NCBI GenBank assembly: GCA_026419785.1
Contig: JAODTK010003477.1
Coordinates: forward strand, 124,001-188,000
Direction of reading: 5' to 3'
DNA from: Sclerodactyla briareus
Taxonomy: Eukaryota; Echinodermata; Holothuroidea; Dendrochirotida; Sclerodactylidae
DNA length: 64,000 nt
Shown piece by piece: positions 1 to 12,800 of the stretch. The notes below the pieces were generated by a model that was not told the origin of the DNA, did no database searches, and saw only the letters and a program-made list of their open reading frames with translations. The first letter of the stretch is position 1. Each line of letters opens with the position of its first letter. The position numbers were made by a program, and so were the translations under genes.

Positions 1-245
1 CTAATTAATCTCCAAAACCTGTCAATTGTGAAGTTTTAAGTTTTAATGGTGGGCCGTAATCGTTGACATTCAGAACAATGGTTTTCAGAAATGAACACCG
101 GTGTTTAGGTTTAGACACTAGTAGCCGTCCGGTGTTTGACAACAACGTCAACGACAACAACGACAACAACAACGACGACAACGGCAACAACAACAACAAC
201 GGCAACAACAACAACAACGGCAACAACAACAACAACAACAACGGC

Positions 246-284
<39 letters not shown>

Positions 285-460
285 AATAACAATAATAATA
301 ATAATAATAACAGTAATAACAATAATAATAATAACAATAATAAATAGTAAGGTGACTGACTCGGTTCTATTATAGCGCAATACACACTAAAGTGAGAAGG
401 GTGCGTGACTCGAGAGAAAACGCCCGCACGCACGCCCGCGTCATGGAAACGGCGGCTTTA
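1..460. mobile_element. Foldback element, right half (left half outside window)
   Basis: The order of motifs here (CTAATTAATCTCC, then TGGTGGGCCG, then CGTTGACATTCAGAAC, then ACACCGGTGTTTAG, then a CAA-rich tract) is repeated with small changes at 15755-15990, and in reverse orientation at about 15110-15250. It ends in a GC-rich terminus of the form CGCCCGC...GGAAACGGCGGCTTTA, matching the right termini of the elements at 14943-15310 and 15467-16361. It is therefore read as the 3' half of the same inverted-repeat family, cut by the window start. No transposase is visible, so it is probably non-autonomous. Confidence 0.55.
139..346. repeat. Compound CAA / CGGCAA / AAT microsatellite
   Basis: About 200 bp of CAA triplets with interspersed CGA and CGG, grading into AAT/AAC triplets. 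It creates false poly-Asn, poly-Thr, poly-Leu and poly-Val frames on both strands, none of which is a gene. The tract lies inside the foldback element; the other copies carry shorter CAA or ATT tracts at the same internal site, so it grew within the element. Confidence 0.9.
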
Positions 461-3400
461 GTAGCATACTGCAGGAATGCGGGCTCTCAAGCGGCACCTT
501 CGACAGAATGAATCGCAGAGCTAGCACATAGATAAAATGTAAAGCATGTAACCGAGGCCCATCATATCAACAGAAAGTAATCGAAGCAGACAGGACAACT
601 TACTCAAACATATATGAAAGAACACCCAAATGGAATAATTCTCAGGGTTAAGTTTTTGTTTCGGATGGTCCAAGATGACCAAAATTTTGAACAAATATTT
701 GTTTCAGACCTCAGTCTCATTTGTTACACTCAAATCACTAAGTTAGGTGAAAACATGTGCCCCTTTCCTTAAACTTCTATTTATACATGGTAGCCCAACT
801 AGCTATTGTAAAATTGTCTTGTTGTGCCTAATTTTATGGGTTACATTTGCAAAAGGACAAATGAAACTTTCAGCCTCGTAAGCCTTTGTTCAGTAGATTC
901 TACCCCAAATAAATATATAGCTATCCTGGGTAGATTCACTCAGCACTCATGTTTCAACACTAGCATACGAGCCATAGTTTATCAGCGTTTTGATGATATA
1001 TTATGTCAGGTCATGCCTACAGCAAGGATAGCTTTTGAGTGATCATTTTACCAATATATACCACATTCTCGGAATCAAGGCAGGAACCTGAGAAATCAAG
1101 AGGCTCTCATATGAGCGAGTTGTTGCTCTCCCTTAACTCCATTGAGTGTTGAAAAAATACAGGGAGTTGTTCCGGACCCAAAAGGGATTGGGTGTTGTAG
1201 AGTTGGGCAGATAAACTCTGCCAAAAAACCTATCCACACACCACACACCACTGGGTACCAGGGACTCATTAGTGTGTGCTGAATGCTGGTTTCTACTGGC
1301 AATGCATATAACTACTTTCCCGAAGTTCTCCCTGGTATCATAGGCGGATCTTCATATGGCACAGTTTCACACAGAGGAATAAATCAAACATACTGGCGAG
1401 GGGGGGCACAGGGGCGGGCACAAGGGGGAGGGGGGTGCACAGGGTGAGGGGTCGGTCAATTACTGTTCCATTGTATTGAACCGCTTAAAAAAGATATGCT
1501 ATGACTTCAACTAGTGCACCCCACAAAAGTCAGGGGTGGGGAGGACAATGAACATGCATGGGTACTAATCATGGGAGGGCACGTGTTGGGGGTGGGGGAC
1601 AAAATAGAAGAATTCTAACTGGGTCAGAGTGATGGGGTATATATTGGTGGTTGTTTCACGTTGAAGCGAGAGCAATCAATCTAGGACCTAGAACAAGACT
1701 GTATGATGAACTGACCTGCCAATTTGTTGTTTGGTTAGGGCTCCTTCCGGAAGAAATTTGTTTCAGAGGAGGAACTAGAAGAAATTAGAATATACATGTG
1801 CCACCTATTCATTCCACTAGTGGAACCTAATGATCAGAACAATGTTTTAATTGCATTTTGGTTATTGAACCAATGAAAATAGTGAAACAATCTGGCGAAT
1901 ATCTGTTAGATTAACATCTTTTTCCTTTTTTTCATTTCCCCAAATGAGGTCTATCCTTCGACTTCCCTTATTCATTATTACGGCTGAGACAGACACTAAT
2001 TGACATGTTATGACACAACTCACAAGTTATGCACTGCACTTTGATTCAATCTTGAGTTGAATACTATTAACCCCAAAAGACAGTACTGCCAGTTGCTATC
2101 AACACATTGACATTATAACCTCTACAGTTTACACAATGTAGACTGTTGTTAACCCATACCTGGCAGAATGTGCATTTTTTCCTACCTCTGTCGCATGGTA
2201 TACTGAACACCACAGGCCTTGGAACAGCGCATCTTGACAGCGCATGTGAGGGTGCCACAAACACGCTTTGCAGTGATTGACCCTCCTGGCCTCAATGACC
2301 TCGTTACTAAGCAACTGACCTATCATGATTCACCTTCTCGGTCAACTATTGCTGTGTTAATTGAGCTCAGGTAGGCCTATATTGTACAGGCAATGCAGGT
2401 TTCAGCAGTGGTTGTCTTGTGTTATGCGGGTCATGTTTGTTCTCTACCCAGTACCCAAACATTGTACATACACTACCATATTCCCTCTAAATAGTAATAC
2501 CACAAGTACCACCCCTCTCCCATGAGCACACATGAACTTTGTGGATATGGTCTAGGGACCTACATCACAGATAAATAGCTGGAATGCCCATCCCCCCCCC
2601 CCCCCCTCCCTATTCAAGTTAAATACTATGTTCAATAAACGGTTCAAGGGGTTGTAATGTTGTCCAAACTGCTCGGCAAAAATGGTAGTCCTGAACAGTA
2701 CACACAAACTTGAGTTATTCTGAACAACTGACTGCCTACTATACCATACTCAACAAGACACAAAACTGTGTCGTGATTCCTTGCCATAGCTGACAAGCTA
2801 GTGGCTACTAAGGCCAACTGAAAACTCTTGTATTACCCCCATTGGATCATTGTCGGTCACTTAAAATTATTTTCTATATATTCGCACACTTTTTTCAACT
2901 TTTATCCTTCCATTCCATGCCTCTCCTCCATTCTCTTACTTTTGATAGGAGAGAACGAATGACCGCCCCATTCACCAAGTATTATTCAATTCTGACAAAG
3001 TTTGGAAAATCTGAAAAAGTATGCAAATTTGACCTCCAGTGACTTCAAATGACCCTGATTATTTGTCAAGAACCAAATGAAGTCCTCATTCGGCAAGTTT
3101 TGTTAACATACTGACATAGGGCAAACTTTGAATTTTCGTGTAAATTATGCGAATTTGGGCTGTAGCAAGTACATACAAGAGTCATATGGTCAACAATGGA
3201 TCTTGCAAACATATAGATCCAAAACTAACCATAAAAACAGAATTTGCCACCAAAAACTAGACGTTTTGTGTGGAGAAAACCCATTATGTACCGAGGAGTT
3301 TCTAACAGTTGGGAACGACCCCCCTCCTTTGACTCGCCACGTTGGGGTCATGACCCCTTCCCCGGTGGCTTTCACTCTTGCACTGTATAATGAGAATAGT

Positions 3401-3479
3401 ATATTAAAAACAATATACTACATTTCTGACCCAAAACGCCTAAAAACATGAAAAAGGGATATAAGATTTCCTTCCTATA
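461..3479. other. No gene recognised; G-rich and C-run patches
   Basis: About 3 kb without a convincing coding region; open frames are under 110 codons and lack recognisable domains. It contains a G-rich patch at 1399-1600 and a C-run at about 2591-2606. The stretch at 3300-3365, with paired runs of C and G around a short open frame, resembles the ends of small inverted-repeat elements but no partner terminus was found. Confidence 0.5.
1399..1600. repeat. G-rich patch with quadruplex potential
   Basis: At 1399-1454 there are at least five runs of three to seven G separated by short A/C/T spacers, and further G-runs occur at about 1529-1545 and 1574-1598. This meets the usual G3+ x 4 quadruplex pattern on the plus strand. 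Biological role unknown. Confidence 0.5.
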
Positions 3480-4280
3480 CTACTATAGGGGCTCGACTTT
3501 TCCCAGCATGCACATGAACCTTTTCTCTGATAACTGCAAATTTGTGAAGATGCAAGCTGGCAGTAATAAACTCTGATTTTAATCTGTTATGAACCCACGC
3601 AGAGAATCAGCAGAATGTAAATATAGGCAAGGGGAAAAGATCCGAGGGCATGGCATCACATGTGAAAGACCTGGGTGGTAGATAAATAAGATAAAGAAGA
3701 TCACATGGAAAACAATACAGCCGTAACAACTTAGGCCTAGTCCTCACCCACATGGTGTATGAAAACATAGGCTCCGTTTGAGATTACAATCCATATCAGT
3801 TTAGGTCTAGGCTAGGCCTTAACAGTTGCCAATTTTGAATATGACTACACAACACCTATGCCTGCTGCCTAGGCTTAGCACAATTTACATTTGGTTGATG
3901 GATTGGATACACCCAAGTCCTATAAGTTTTCAATCTGGAGCACATGAATCGGAGCACATTAATCCGAACACAAGTGGTGGGAGGTGGGGGGGGGCTTTAA
4001 TCGGGACTGTCACTTCTAGCCTGACTCATTTTGCTCCATTTTCTTCGGTTCTCACAGACGGACTACAGGGATCAACCCTCGCTCACACAGTGCGCACACA
4101 CAGCCTACGCGGTATTTACACTCAATTTGACAATTGTGAGATCTCGATTACCTAAAAAAAATGTTGTTCTTAGTATTGGGCCTAGCCAAATTTTCAAGTT
4201 TCCCCCCAAAATAACTGACTATCTGGACCTTTTTCAGGTATTTTAATTTTGGCCACTCATCAAAATTTTAAAATAGGGTA
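3480..4280. repeat. Duplicon, first part, copy 1
   Basis: Colinear with 16400-17392. Shared landmarks include CAGCATGCACATGAACC, the AAGCTGG...ACTCTGATTT segment, CACGCAGAGA, ACCTGGGTGG, and the segment ending in a phrase like CTGACTATCTGGACC near 4215-4235. Divergence is substantial, with many indels. No open frame persists across both copies, so the duplicated DNA is taken as non-coding. Confidence 0.7.
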
Positions 4281-5304
4281 GACAAACCAGGGGAGACAGA
4301 GCTATAACCAGGCCAACCTAAACAATGGTCACTGGGGGAAGTCACTGGCTGGACATCAGCCCACAGTGCAGGAGCCATTATTCTTCTAGTTAATATTGCT
4401 GCCATTTTTAGAAGTACAAGGGGGAATCCCAGTCAAGTGCCAAATGAAGACTAACATAGATTTGTCGGACAGTGATAAATGCTATTTGTATCAAAACTGC
4501 TGGGCCCATATTAAAGGCCCATGGACTGGGTATCCAATTGAAATGCAGGGGAAACACTAAATTACTATGAAAGAGCATAGGTAAATCACAAATAACATTG
4601 CTAAAAACTCAATAACGTGGTAATTAATTATGGCAATAATTATGCTTGTTGTGACCACAACAATTCCTTTGATGACTTGACAGTTTTTATGGAAAATGTT
4701 ACTCTCGATGAGATACGCAGTCCTACAAGCATTATGTATCCCAAAGTATACTGCCGATGCTATTTCCAAGAAGGTATCGAAACCAACCTTTGACTTGACC
4801 TTGTTAACTTGAGAACCGTGTGCCCGATTAAAATGGGAGTTTGTTCCGTGTATTCAGCACACAGAGCTCTTTCACATATATCAATTTTTGAGTTTCCATT
4901 TTTCTGTGATCACATTGGCGCACCTCCCCACCTCGGCAGACATTTGGTTTCCATTTTATGGCCAAAAAACTAGTTTTTTGACCTTTAAAATGACCTTGGA
5001 TGATGTGATAAGCGGGAGTTTATCTCGTCTATTCAGCACACGGCTCAATCACATATCCAATAATTGACGGTTTTAATTTTGTTTGCCCTGTAACTCTAAA
5101 AATAGGCACTAAAAAACACCATGACAAATCACTATGAACAATCGACCTGCACTCAATTTCAAATGAAAAACTTGACTCTGATATCTCGCACAACAAAGGG
5201 GCACCTGGGGTCAAGTTATGGTCCTTTTCGATCGGAGGTACCTTTGAGATCCGAAAATGGCCACGAAATTTGATTCGGCCCAAAACATGGTAAAGGTCAA
5301 ATTG

Positions 5305-5317
5305 AGGTCAAAGGTCA
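5305..5317 (+). promoter_or_regulatory. Perfect DR1 of AGGTCA half-sites
   Basis: AGGTCA, one spacer base, AGGTCA: the classical DR1 arrangement bound by RXR and HNF4-type nuclear receptors in animals. It lies in the duplicated repeat and is conserved in copy 2 at 22717-22729. Whether it is bound is unknown; the host repeat is full of single half-sites, so chance within a biased sequence is possible. Confidence 0.35.
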
Positions 5318-5589
5318 CACGGATAGGGGTCAACGAGTGGATCACAAAGGCGCACCTTCCAACCTCGGCAGATGTACGGTTCCCATGTTATGGCCAGAAA
5401 ACTGTTTTTTTACACCCCTAATTTCCTTTGATGACCTTGATAACATTACCGTTGTTTGAATATGATCCCTCCATCAATCTTCAACTATTCCCAAAAGGTC
5501 AGCGATGTAGGACCTTGCTAATAGCAGTTTATTGCCCTTTTTAATATTTCAGATTTTGGCCTCTCATTGACCTTTGGTGACCCCGACGG

Positions 5590-5795
5590 GCAACAGAAGA
5601 AATAGGGATCAACTACACCACATGAAGAACCTGCATGCCGAGTATGAACTTGATACATGCTTGTGTTCTCCAGATATCGTCATCCGGACAAAATGTGTCA
5701 CATAACACACACACACACACACACGGACACACAAACAACTTGCGTGACCGCATTAGATTCCTTTGCCGTTGCGCAAGGAATAAAAACTGCCTAGT
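5590..5795. repeat. Dispersed repeat end: CA tract plus terminal hairpin
   Basis: The order is GACGGGCAACAG, TATGAACTTGATACATGC, CCAGATATCG, a CA microsatellite (about 5703-5724), GCGTGACCGCAT, then a hairpin TTCCTTTGC-CGTT-GCGCAAGGAA followed by AATAAA. The same order occurs at about 22990-23195, and a related version at 61620-61745. The hairpin marks a reproducible right end. Confidence 0.65.
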
Positions 5796-5832
5796 TTGAA
5801 TGAAGCATAAAAGGGGGAGGCAACCTCCCAAC

Positions 5833-6959
5833 TTGTTTTAATGTGAGAATCATTGATGAAAAGCTGCCAGTGCCAATCATAATTGTTGTATGACTATCAA
5901 GTGCGACCAAAGTCCATCCATACCATGGAATTAGCACTGAATTTATGTTGAAACAAATCGTAACTCAAGGTGAACCATACTGTACCCACTCTAAGTTCCA
6001 TGGAAATCCTAAAAACCGTAAATAAAATCATTGCAAATTAGACAACTTCAGTTGGCATACTACACCAAAATTCTAATCAGTTCATCCACCTCCACCTATG
6101 TGCCTAACAAAATCACCAGAGCACATATGGTACTGTACATCCGTAATTTGCTTAATCAATAAATTACATAAACAGTGGCTAATTACCCTACTTTAATTAG
6201 TGATTTTTTGCTTGGAATCTAACGAGAAAGTGTGACACACACACACTGAAGTAATCAATGAATATCTCTCTAAACTTTTTCAGACGGGATATTAGGGTAA
6301 CAAATAAAACAAATTATGATCAAGGTAAACTTGACAAATAATGGTCATTGGAATGAAAAAGTTGGGTGGGTCATAGAGCTGCTTCAAATCATGAATTGTT
6401 TAATTTCTAATTTAAATTAACCCTGATTTGAATCGTCAATCAAACATTGAACAGTGTCAAAAATAATCCTAAATATGCACTGGCACTGGGCACTATTGAT
6501 ACCAGGTTTAAAGGTTGGGATGGATACATATAAAAAGTAACGCAGATACCGGAGAACGTGAACTTTTGTTGACCCAGGATGTATAAAGCCCACAGGTCCG
6601 CAGGTCATACTGTAGGGAAACCAACTAGCCAACAACTGAAGGCCTTTAATTACTTGAATACCATGAAGGGTATGATTTTTCGGCCAAATATTAATGTTAA
6701 AAATATTGCATAATCGAACAGTTCTTTTCTAGAAGTAAGGCCAATCCTCATGCTTACCAGAAAATCATTTTACTGATCATACTGATAGGCTTCAGTGTAT
6801 GTACTTCTGAAGGTAATTAGTGAACTTCAAGCCAAATAAACTCAATTGAAATAATTTTTGTACAGTATAGATAGTGATAGAAGTAATAGACAGTCACAGT
6901 AATAGAAAGATTTCATAAAACAATCTCCCATGCTCCCAATATTATAGGATCAATCATCA
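5833..6959. other. No gene recognised
   Basis: AT-rich sequence with only short frames. A CA dinucleotide stretch occurs near 6236-6246. No further repeats or RNA genes were recognised. Confidence 0.4.
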
Positions 6960-7105
6960 AAATAAACAGTAGAATTTGGGCTATATTGGAACATCTTCTA
7001 TTCAGTTGTTCAAGTACACTAAATAACAATTATGCAGCTAGCTGATGAAAACCGGATACCAAATTTCTTGCAGATATTGATCCATGACAGCCTTTAATTC
7101 AGACC
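6960..7105. repeat. Segment also present at 20800-20945
   Basis: Shared landmarks are ATATTGGAA, CAGTTG then TCAA, GAAAAC, and the well preserved ATATTGATCCATGACAGCC. In the second locus this segment sits directly upstream of the second part of the duplicon instead of about 1.1 kb downstream, so the order of the blocks differs between copies. Confidence 0.6.
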
Positions 7106-7165
7106 AGTTGAATTATTAAATGGTCATCAGAATGAAATCTTCACAGGGCTTGAGTTTTCCAAAAT

Positions 7166-7276
7166 CCAGGAGAGCACTCTCCCCAAGGTACCGAAGCCTC
7201 AAAATGCTCTCCTGGTCAACTAGTTTTTGGAAGCACACTTAGATTTTTGCTCTCCTGGGGTGTTCCAGGAGAGCAA
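7166..7276. repeat. Four alternating copies of CCAGGAGAGCA
   Basis: CCAGGAGAGCA occurs at 7166-7176 and 7265-7275, and its exact complement TGCTCTCCTGG at 7205-7215 and 7248-7258. The last two form a perfect 12-bp stem (7247-7258 with 7265-7276) around a 6-nt loop, and the first two form an 11-bp stem. Directly visible; function unknown. Confidence 0.75.
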
Positions 7277-7616
7277 TTTGCTCCCCTCAAATCCACAAAA
7301 TTTGAATTTTTCAATCATCACTGTAGCTGCTGGACAACTTCTGACAAGACAGGAGCAATCGATGTTTGCATGTACCAAAACTATCAAGTTAGGCCCCCCT
7401 ATATATGTCAACTAATAATTCTGAAATTATAATTAGAATTCCACATAGACTGTGCAGTTCCGAGGTTGAAATGATTTAATTTATGGAGCAACCACACCTA
7501 GCCGTTCCTACGATGAGGTCGGCTGACTGGCAACCCTTGTTTCTGGAGTAGGCTCCCTGGTTTGTGTGAATGTTACTCAAATTACCATTTGATATCCCAT
7601 CTAATCTCTGGATCAA

Positions 7617-8387
7617 CTAGACACGTGTAGGCGTGTAAACCGCCCACGTGTAATCCCCGCTTTTGAGCAATCCTTGGGAAAATATCTAAACCCATGAAGA
7701 CCCTCAATTAATAAATTCCCCGCAACACTTATGTTTTCGGGGATAATGATGTTTTTGGGGGTGTACGCCTGCCGCAGTCTCCTCCGCCGCTGGCCGCCCC
7801 GCCGGCCGGAAACTAGGCGATAGCGCAATAATCTTTAACGCTTTATCCGATCTATCTGAAACTTGGCACACAATGTCGGTCCTCGCAATATCTCTGATGA
7901 GTTCGAAAATGCGCGTCACTGCATGTTTGCTGCCCTTCTATTTTGCAGGTTTTGGACGAAAAACAGAGTTGGTCCGATTTACCATGAAACTTGGTGGGTG
8001 GGGATAAAAAATGGTCACGAATAACATGACAGGTGATTTTCGAGGTCATAGGAGGTCAAATTTGTCATTTTTATTGCGAAAGTACAGAGTTAGTCTGCTT
8101 TACACGAAACTTGGTGAGTGGGGACAAATGTGGGTCCCGAAAAACATGACGGTAATTTCAAGGTCACCCAAAGTCAAATGTGCGCTTTATTCGAATTTTT
8201 CTAACTGTCAGATTCAAAGAACAAAACTTGGAGATGTGAACTACAGTTGGGTCTTGAACACAGGTAGGGCATTTCAAGTCACCAGAGTCCAATGGGACAT
8301 GAACTTCAATGTCTTTCTTCAACGAGGTCCACAAAGCCATTTCTGCGGGATAAACCGTCGGCGGTTAAACCGCCTTCACATGTCTAG
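7617..8387. mobile_element. MITE-like element with CTAGACAYGTG termini
   Basis: The left end reads CTAGACACGTGTAGGCG followed by TAAACCGCC; the right end, read on the other strand, is CTAGACATGTGAAGGCGG followed by TTTAACCGCC. The similarity extends about 45 bp inward to a GGGATT/ATCCC motif. No transposase is visible. A second right-hand terminus of the same type lies at about 9755-9803 and matches this left end further inward (to CGCTTTTGA), so a larger 2.2-kb unit is an alternative. A target duplication could not be fixed. Confidence 0.55.
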
Positions 8388-9740
8388 TTTTGGTCAGGAA
8401 CCAAGATAACTTCATCCACCAAGTTTGGGTATAATCCATGGAAGTTAATAGCACAGGCTTTATAAATTTGACCCACGTGGCTGTTGAAATGAATTGCTAA
8501 CAATGTATGCCCCCCATCACAGTTTCGTTCAAGTTATTGCACTAACGCCTAAGTTTTCCGTACGGCGGCGGATCCTGGGACTGCGGCGGAGCCGGGACAG
8601 CAGCGGCGAACACCAAAACCATAATTATCCCCGGACACTTCCCGTGTCGGCGGGGGAATATTATACCCCGCAACCTGAAGTGTCCTGCGATATTATGTTT
8701 TGGGGGTGTAGCCGCCCGTTTTGTCCCCCCCCTTTCCCGGCCGCCGTCTCGCCGCCGCCTCCGGAAACTTTAGCTGCGCAATAACTCTTTAATGCTTTAA
8801 TCGATGAGTTCGACGTGGGCGTCACTGCATGTTTGCTGCCTCTATTTTGCAGTTTTTAACGAAAAAACAGAATTGGTCTGATTTACATAACTGGTTGGTG
8901 GGGACAAAAATTGTCCCGAAAAACTGACGGTGATTTCAAGACACCGGAGGTCAAATTTGTCGTTTTTTGCGAACATACAAAGTTAGTCTGATTAACACGA
9001 AACTTGATGAGTGGGACAAAGTGGGTTTTCCGAAAAACAGACGGACATTTCAAAATCACCAGAAGGTCAAATGGACATAAACTCCCATGTGCTTTCTTCA
9101 ACAAACGAAGTCGACAAAGGCCAGTTCTGCGGGGATATACAACCGGAACTTTAGACGTTAGCGCAATAACTCTTTAACACTATATCTGAAATGCCCTGAA
9201 ACTTGGTAGCAACATGTCCGCCCTAGTGAAATCTCATTTGAGTTCGAAGTGGGCATCACTGTACTGCTGGGGGCCGCTAATTTGCATAATTTATGCGATT
9301 TTCAAGTTATCGGATTTTGAACGAAACTTGGTGGTAGGCCTATAGTTGAATCCCGAAAAATGTGGAGGGCATTTCAAGGTCAATCGGAGGTCACATTTGC
9401 ATAATTTATGCATTTTTCCAAACTTGTTAGATTTTGAACGCAACTTGGTTGGAGGGGACTAATTGATCCAAAAATGTGGAGGTCATTTCACGGTCATTGG
9501 AGGCAAATTGCAAAAATTTTGCAATTTTTGCGATTTACCAAACTTGGCAGATTAACAAAACTTGGTGGATGGACTACATTTGTTCCTCCCAAAGTTAGAA
9601 GTCATTTCAAAGTCCATCAAGGGTCAATTTGCATAATTCATGTGCCTATTTACTTCCAATGGATTACATCAAAACTTGGTTGGATGAAGTTTATCTTGTT
9701 TTCTGACCAAAATGGGGGGCTTTATTGGTGTTAGATACGT
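7735..9740. repeat. Three diverged tandem modules with AACTTGGTGG motifs
   Basis: The segment GGAAACT...GCGCAATAA..CTTTAA..CT begins three modules at about 7812, 8762 and 9138. Each continues with a GAGTTCGA...GTCACTGCATG type segment and repeated AAACTTGGTGRGTGG / AGGTCAAATTTG phrases. The GC-rich preface GTTTTTGGGGGTGTA...CCGCCG is duplicated at about 7750 and 8697. Frames across these modules are repeat sequence rather than genes. Confidence 0.65.
8560..8770. repeat. GC-rich imperfect hairpin
   Basis: The left arm (CGGCGGCGGA...CACCAAAACCATAATTATCCCCGG) and the right arm (ATATTATGTTTTGGGGGTGTAGCC...CCGCCGCC) are imperfectly complementary. A half copy with the same CACCCCAAAACCATAATACCCGGACACTG order is at 20690-20745. 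This looks like the palindromic centre or end of a dispersed element. Confidence 0.5.
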
Positions 9741-9809
9741 CTTCCCAATGTTGCATCAAAAGCGGGGATATACACGGGGCGGTTTACCCGCTACACACGT
9801 TATGTGTTT

Positions 9810-12800
9810 TGCACACTAATTGCTTCAACTATAATCTGAAACCATGTTGAAACACGTCACAGTTAGTCTGCAAACCATCTGCAGATATTAAAATATTCTG
9901 ATCTTTCATGTTGCCCAGTTCTACTGTTCTTGGTTGGACAATTCCTATCCCAGAAATCAGAATTACGGTAAAAAAAATATTCATTTACATATTTATTACA
10001 TGTCATATTAAATTTAATACGTGTGGCTTTATTATCATTTGATAATGTATAATAGAGGCATATACTCAGGAACGGGAGTTGTACTGGTGTTGTGCTGTAA
10101 GTTCCATTTATTTCTTAGAATGGGGAGGCAATGTTTCCAACTAACCCCCACCGTGCCCTGTTCCAACTACCCAGATGTGGGATGTTAGTTGAACGTCCTA
10201 CACCTGACACTTACATACTTACTGAATTATCTTCAAAGCCATAGGAAAGAGCAACATTTTTCTGGGCTGCATTTGTGATACTTCCAAGTATCTCCTAACA
10301 GGATAGTTACGGTTTCCTGAATGCATGTCATTTTTCGAGAAATTGCGGATTTTCATGAAAAACTCTCCAACTAGCCCTGCTCTCCTCTACAACCTCCAGA
10401 CAACTTTAGGTCCAAAGCGCTCATCGGCATCATCGGCCACCCGATATTCGAGTCAAACGCAACGCTCGGCGAAATGCAGATTTCTCAACTCTAGCGGTCC
10501 AGAAAACTTACCCAATTTTATGATTTTCCCTTCAAGATTGCGATATCAGTAGGTATAATTTAAAAGAATTATTCGTGGTTCGCATGAAGTGTTTTTATTT
10601 GTCTATAGCTGGGCCAATCGATCTGATGTAGGCCTACTCGCATTTGAAAATCGTTGGTTCAAACAGTCGTTGGAATTCGTAACCGAACTCTCCCCTCTTG
10701 TGTATAAATCAGTGGAGATCCTAATACGTTACGAGCGCCTGGGATGCGAATTGGGTGAAAATATATCCTACCTAACCCTTCTTCATGATCCAATCCCTAA
10801 CCAAACCGATGACCCGGTAGCAAACCGCATCGGTCAGCGCCTATACCTGGTACTGGTAGTACTGTAGGCTACAGTTCATTATGCGTAGGGCCTTGTGTAT
10901 TTTTTTTAACAGGGTCGGGTTCCCACCCACATCTTAAAATGCAGATGGCAACCAATCTTCTCACTCTCAACCTATAGGATAGAAGCAATTATCTAAAATA
11001 TGTGATGATTGAAAGGCCTCCCACTGTTTCAATTGTTTGGATTTAAAAGTGAATTTTGTTTTTCAATTATTATTACAATTCATGTTGGGATGTTGGGCGT
11101 TCAGAAAATAACAACGCCCTTGCAACTACAATCATAAGAAATAGGGCCGTGGCCTAGGTTATCAACAAAACCAACAGATTCCTATTTGGAAAATCCTAAA
11201 AATGAAGACAACTACTGAACTGGGCTAAGTAGCTTGGCCCTGGGTACATTGGCCATGGCAAGTTACACGTAGAACATGGTGCCGTCAGATGCACTATATA
11301 GACATGCAGTAGTAAAATGTATGCAGCACACCTCAATTGAAATTTCAACGATAAATACTGCATTGGTATGGCCTGCACACTTCATTCGTATTGGGCTGAA
11401 TGTGAGCCAAATTGCGACAATCATTTCCAACAACTTCGTAAGGTTTCATATCTTTCTCATGACAAGATCAACCCTATGTAACAGTATCTTTATGCTGTCA
11501 TTCTATGGGGATCATTGCTTGTAATCCAATAATAGCCTGCTCCTGTCGTGTACTGTCGTTAAGACCGTTCTCCATACCAACTCCTCCCTTGTCGCTAGTA
11601 TGCAACCTGCCATTCAAACGCCGAATAGGAAAAGTTACAGAGCGAAACCCTTTTAAACGTCAGTAAACACTTCAAATAACTAAATATCTACAACAAAATA
11701 ACTTCAATCAATAACATCGAGAAACGCTGCAAATAACAATACGAAGCGGGTTCTAAGAAAAACGATGTTATTAAAATAGGAAATAATGTGAGTGACATAC
11801 CTCAAAGCACGTCAGTCTCTTTCCAACAATCAACCTTACGCCCTATGGTCAATCAGGCGGCGCAATAAACAATATATAAACGTCTGAATATATAGCACCA
11901 ACATTTTTCCGTACTGTGCAGTGTACGTGCTCACGTCGGTACCTGAGGTGATTGACACACTCTTAACGTCTCTTACGCTCAAATTATGCCTACTTCCTGG
12001 ACTGTACGATTTTCATCAATCAGGTTTTGATATTCGATTAATTCCGCTGTTCAGTAGTTGGAATATTTATAGAATCTAATACAAAATACCTTACAATGCA
12101 ATACAGACTCAGGTAAACATTCTAAATCTCAACCTGAACAAATGGTGCAGTAAAATAGGCGGGGCAAATTATTAAAGAGCCAAACCCTCGAGACTTCAGC
12201 GTTGTGAAACAACCGTTTAGAGTCTAAACATTTCTATCAATAATGTAAGCGATACAATAACTAATAATTTGAACGGGTTTGTCTTCCATCTTGCATAGCC
12301 TATGCATTTAAGTAAATGAAGGCGAGAGTGAGGGGGAGAGTGGGAGAAAGTATTTAAATACATGTATCGTTCAGAGAATTGACAAATAAGCTCACGTTCT
12401 GTCACATTGTTTTGAAAATAGCCGTTCGTCTGCCGTATTCTTCTATATTATTGCTCAGCCAATAATGCGAAGTTCGATTTCAGTTCGAGCCTTACGATTT
12501 TAGCTGTGGTATCATGGAAGCGTCTTCCCAACACACGCAATATTTTTTTTTTTTTTTTTTTGCACTACGGCAAACGGCCACAGTAAGTAGGCTTTCCAAA
12601 CTCAGGCAGGTTGTGAGATCAAGTAAACTGTGATTGTAAACCTCCACCCCTGTTTATACTATTCATAGAGCCGAATCCATCCGATAGAAACTCTGTTTAA
12701 AGGTCGCACCGCCTTGCAGTACCGTTTTCTATAACGTTTTGTACAGTGCGTACGCAGAGGGGGTTTTTTGGGGGGTCAGACCCTCCTCCCACCCTGCTCG

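Larger units (their letters stand above)
4281..5832. repeat. Duplicon, second part, copy 1; TGACCT-rich
   Basis: Colinear with 20975-23200. Landmarks are GGGAGACAGAG, CAATGGTC, GCAGGAGCCATTAT, GATGACTTGACAGTTTTTATGG, GCAGTCCTACAAGCATTATG and GGTCAAGTTATGGTCC. The unit is internally repetitive: the CTTGAGAACCG...GGGAGTTTG and CCCTGTAACTCTAAAA modules occur more than once, and copy 2 carries an additional tandem module. The word TGACCT and its complement are very frequent. Confidence 0.7.

Noticed and set aside
5..433. Open frames giving long poly-Leu, poly-Asn, poly-Thr and poly-Val proteins
   Set aside because: They are translations of the CAA/AAT microsatellite in different frames and strands; no non-repeat protein sequence surrounds them.
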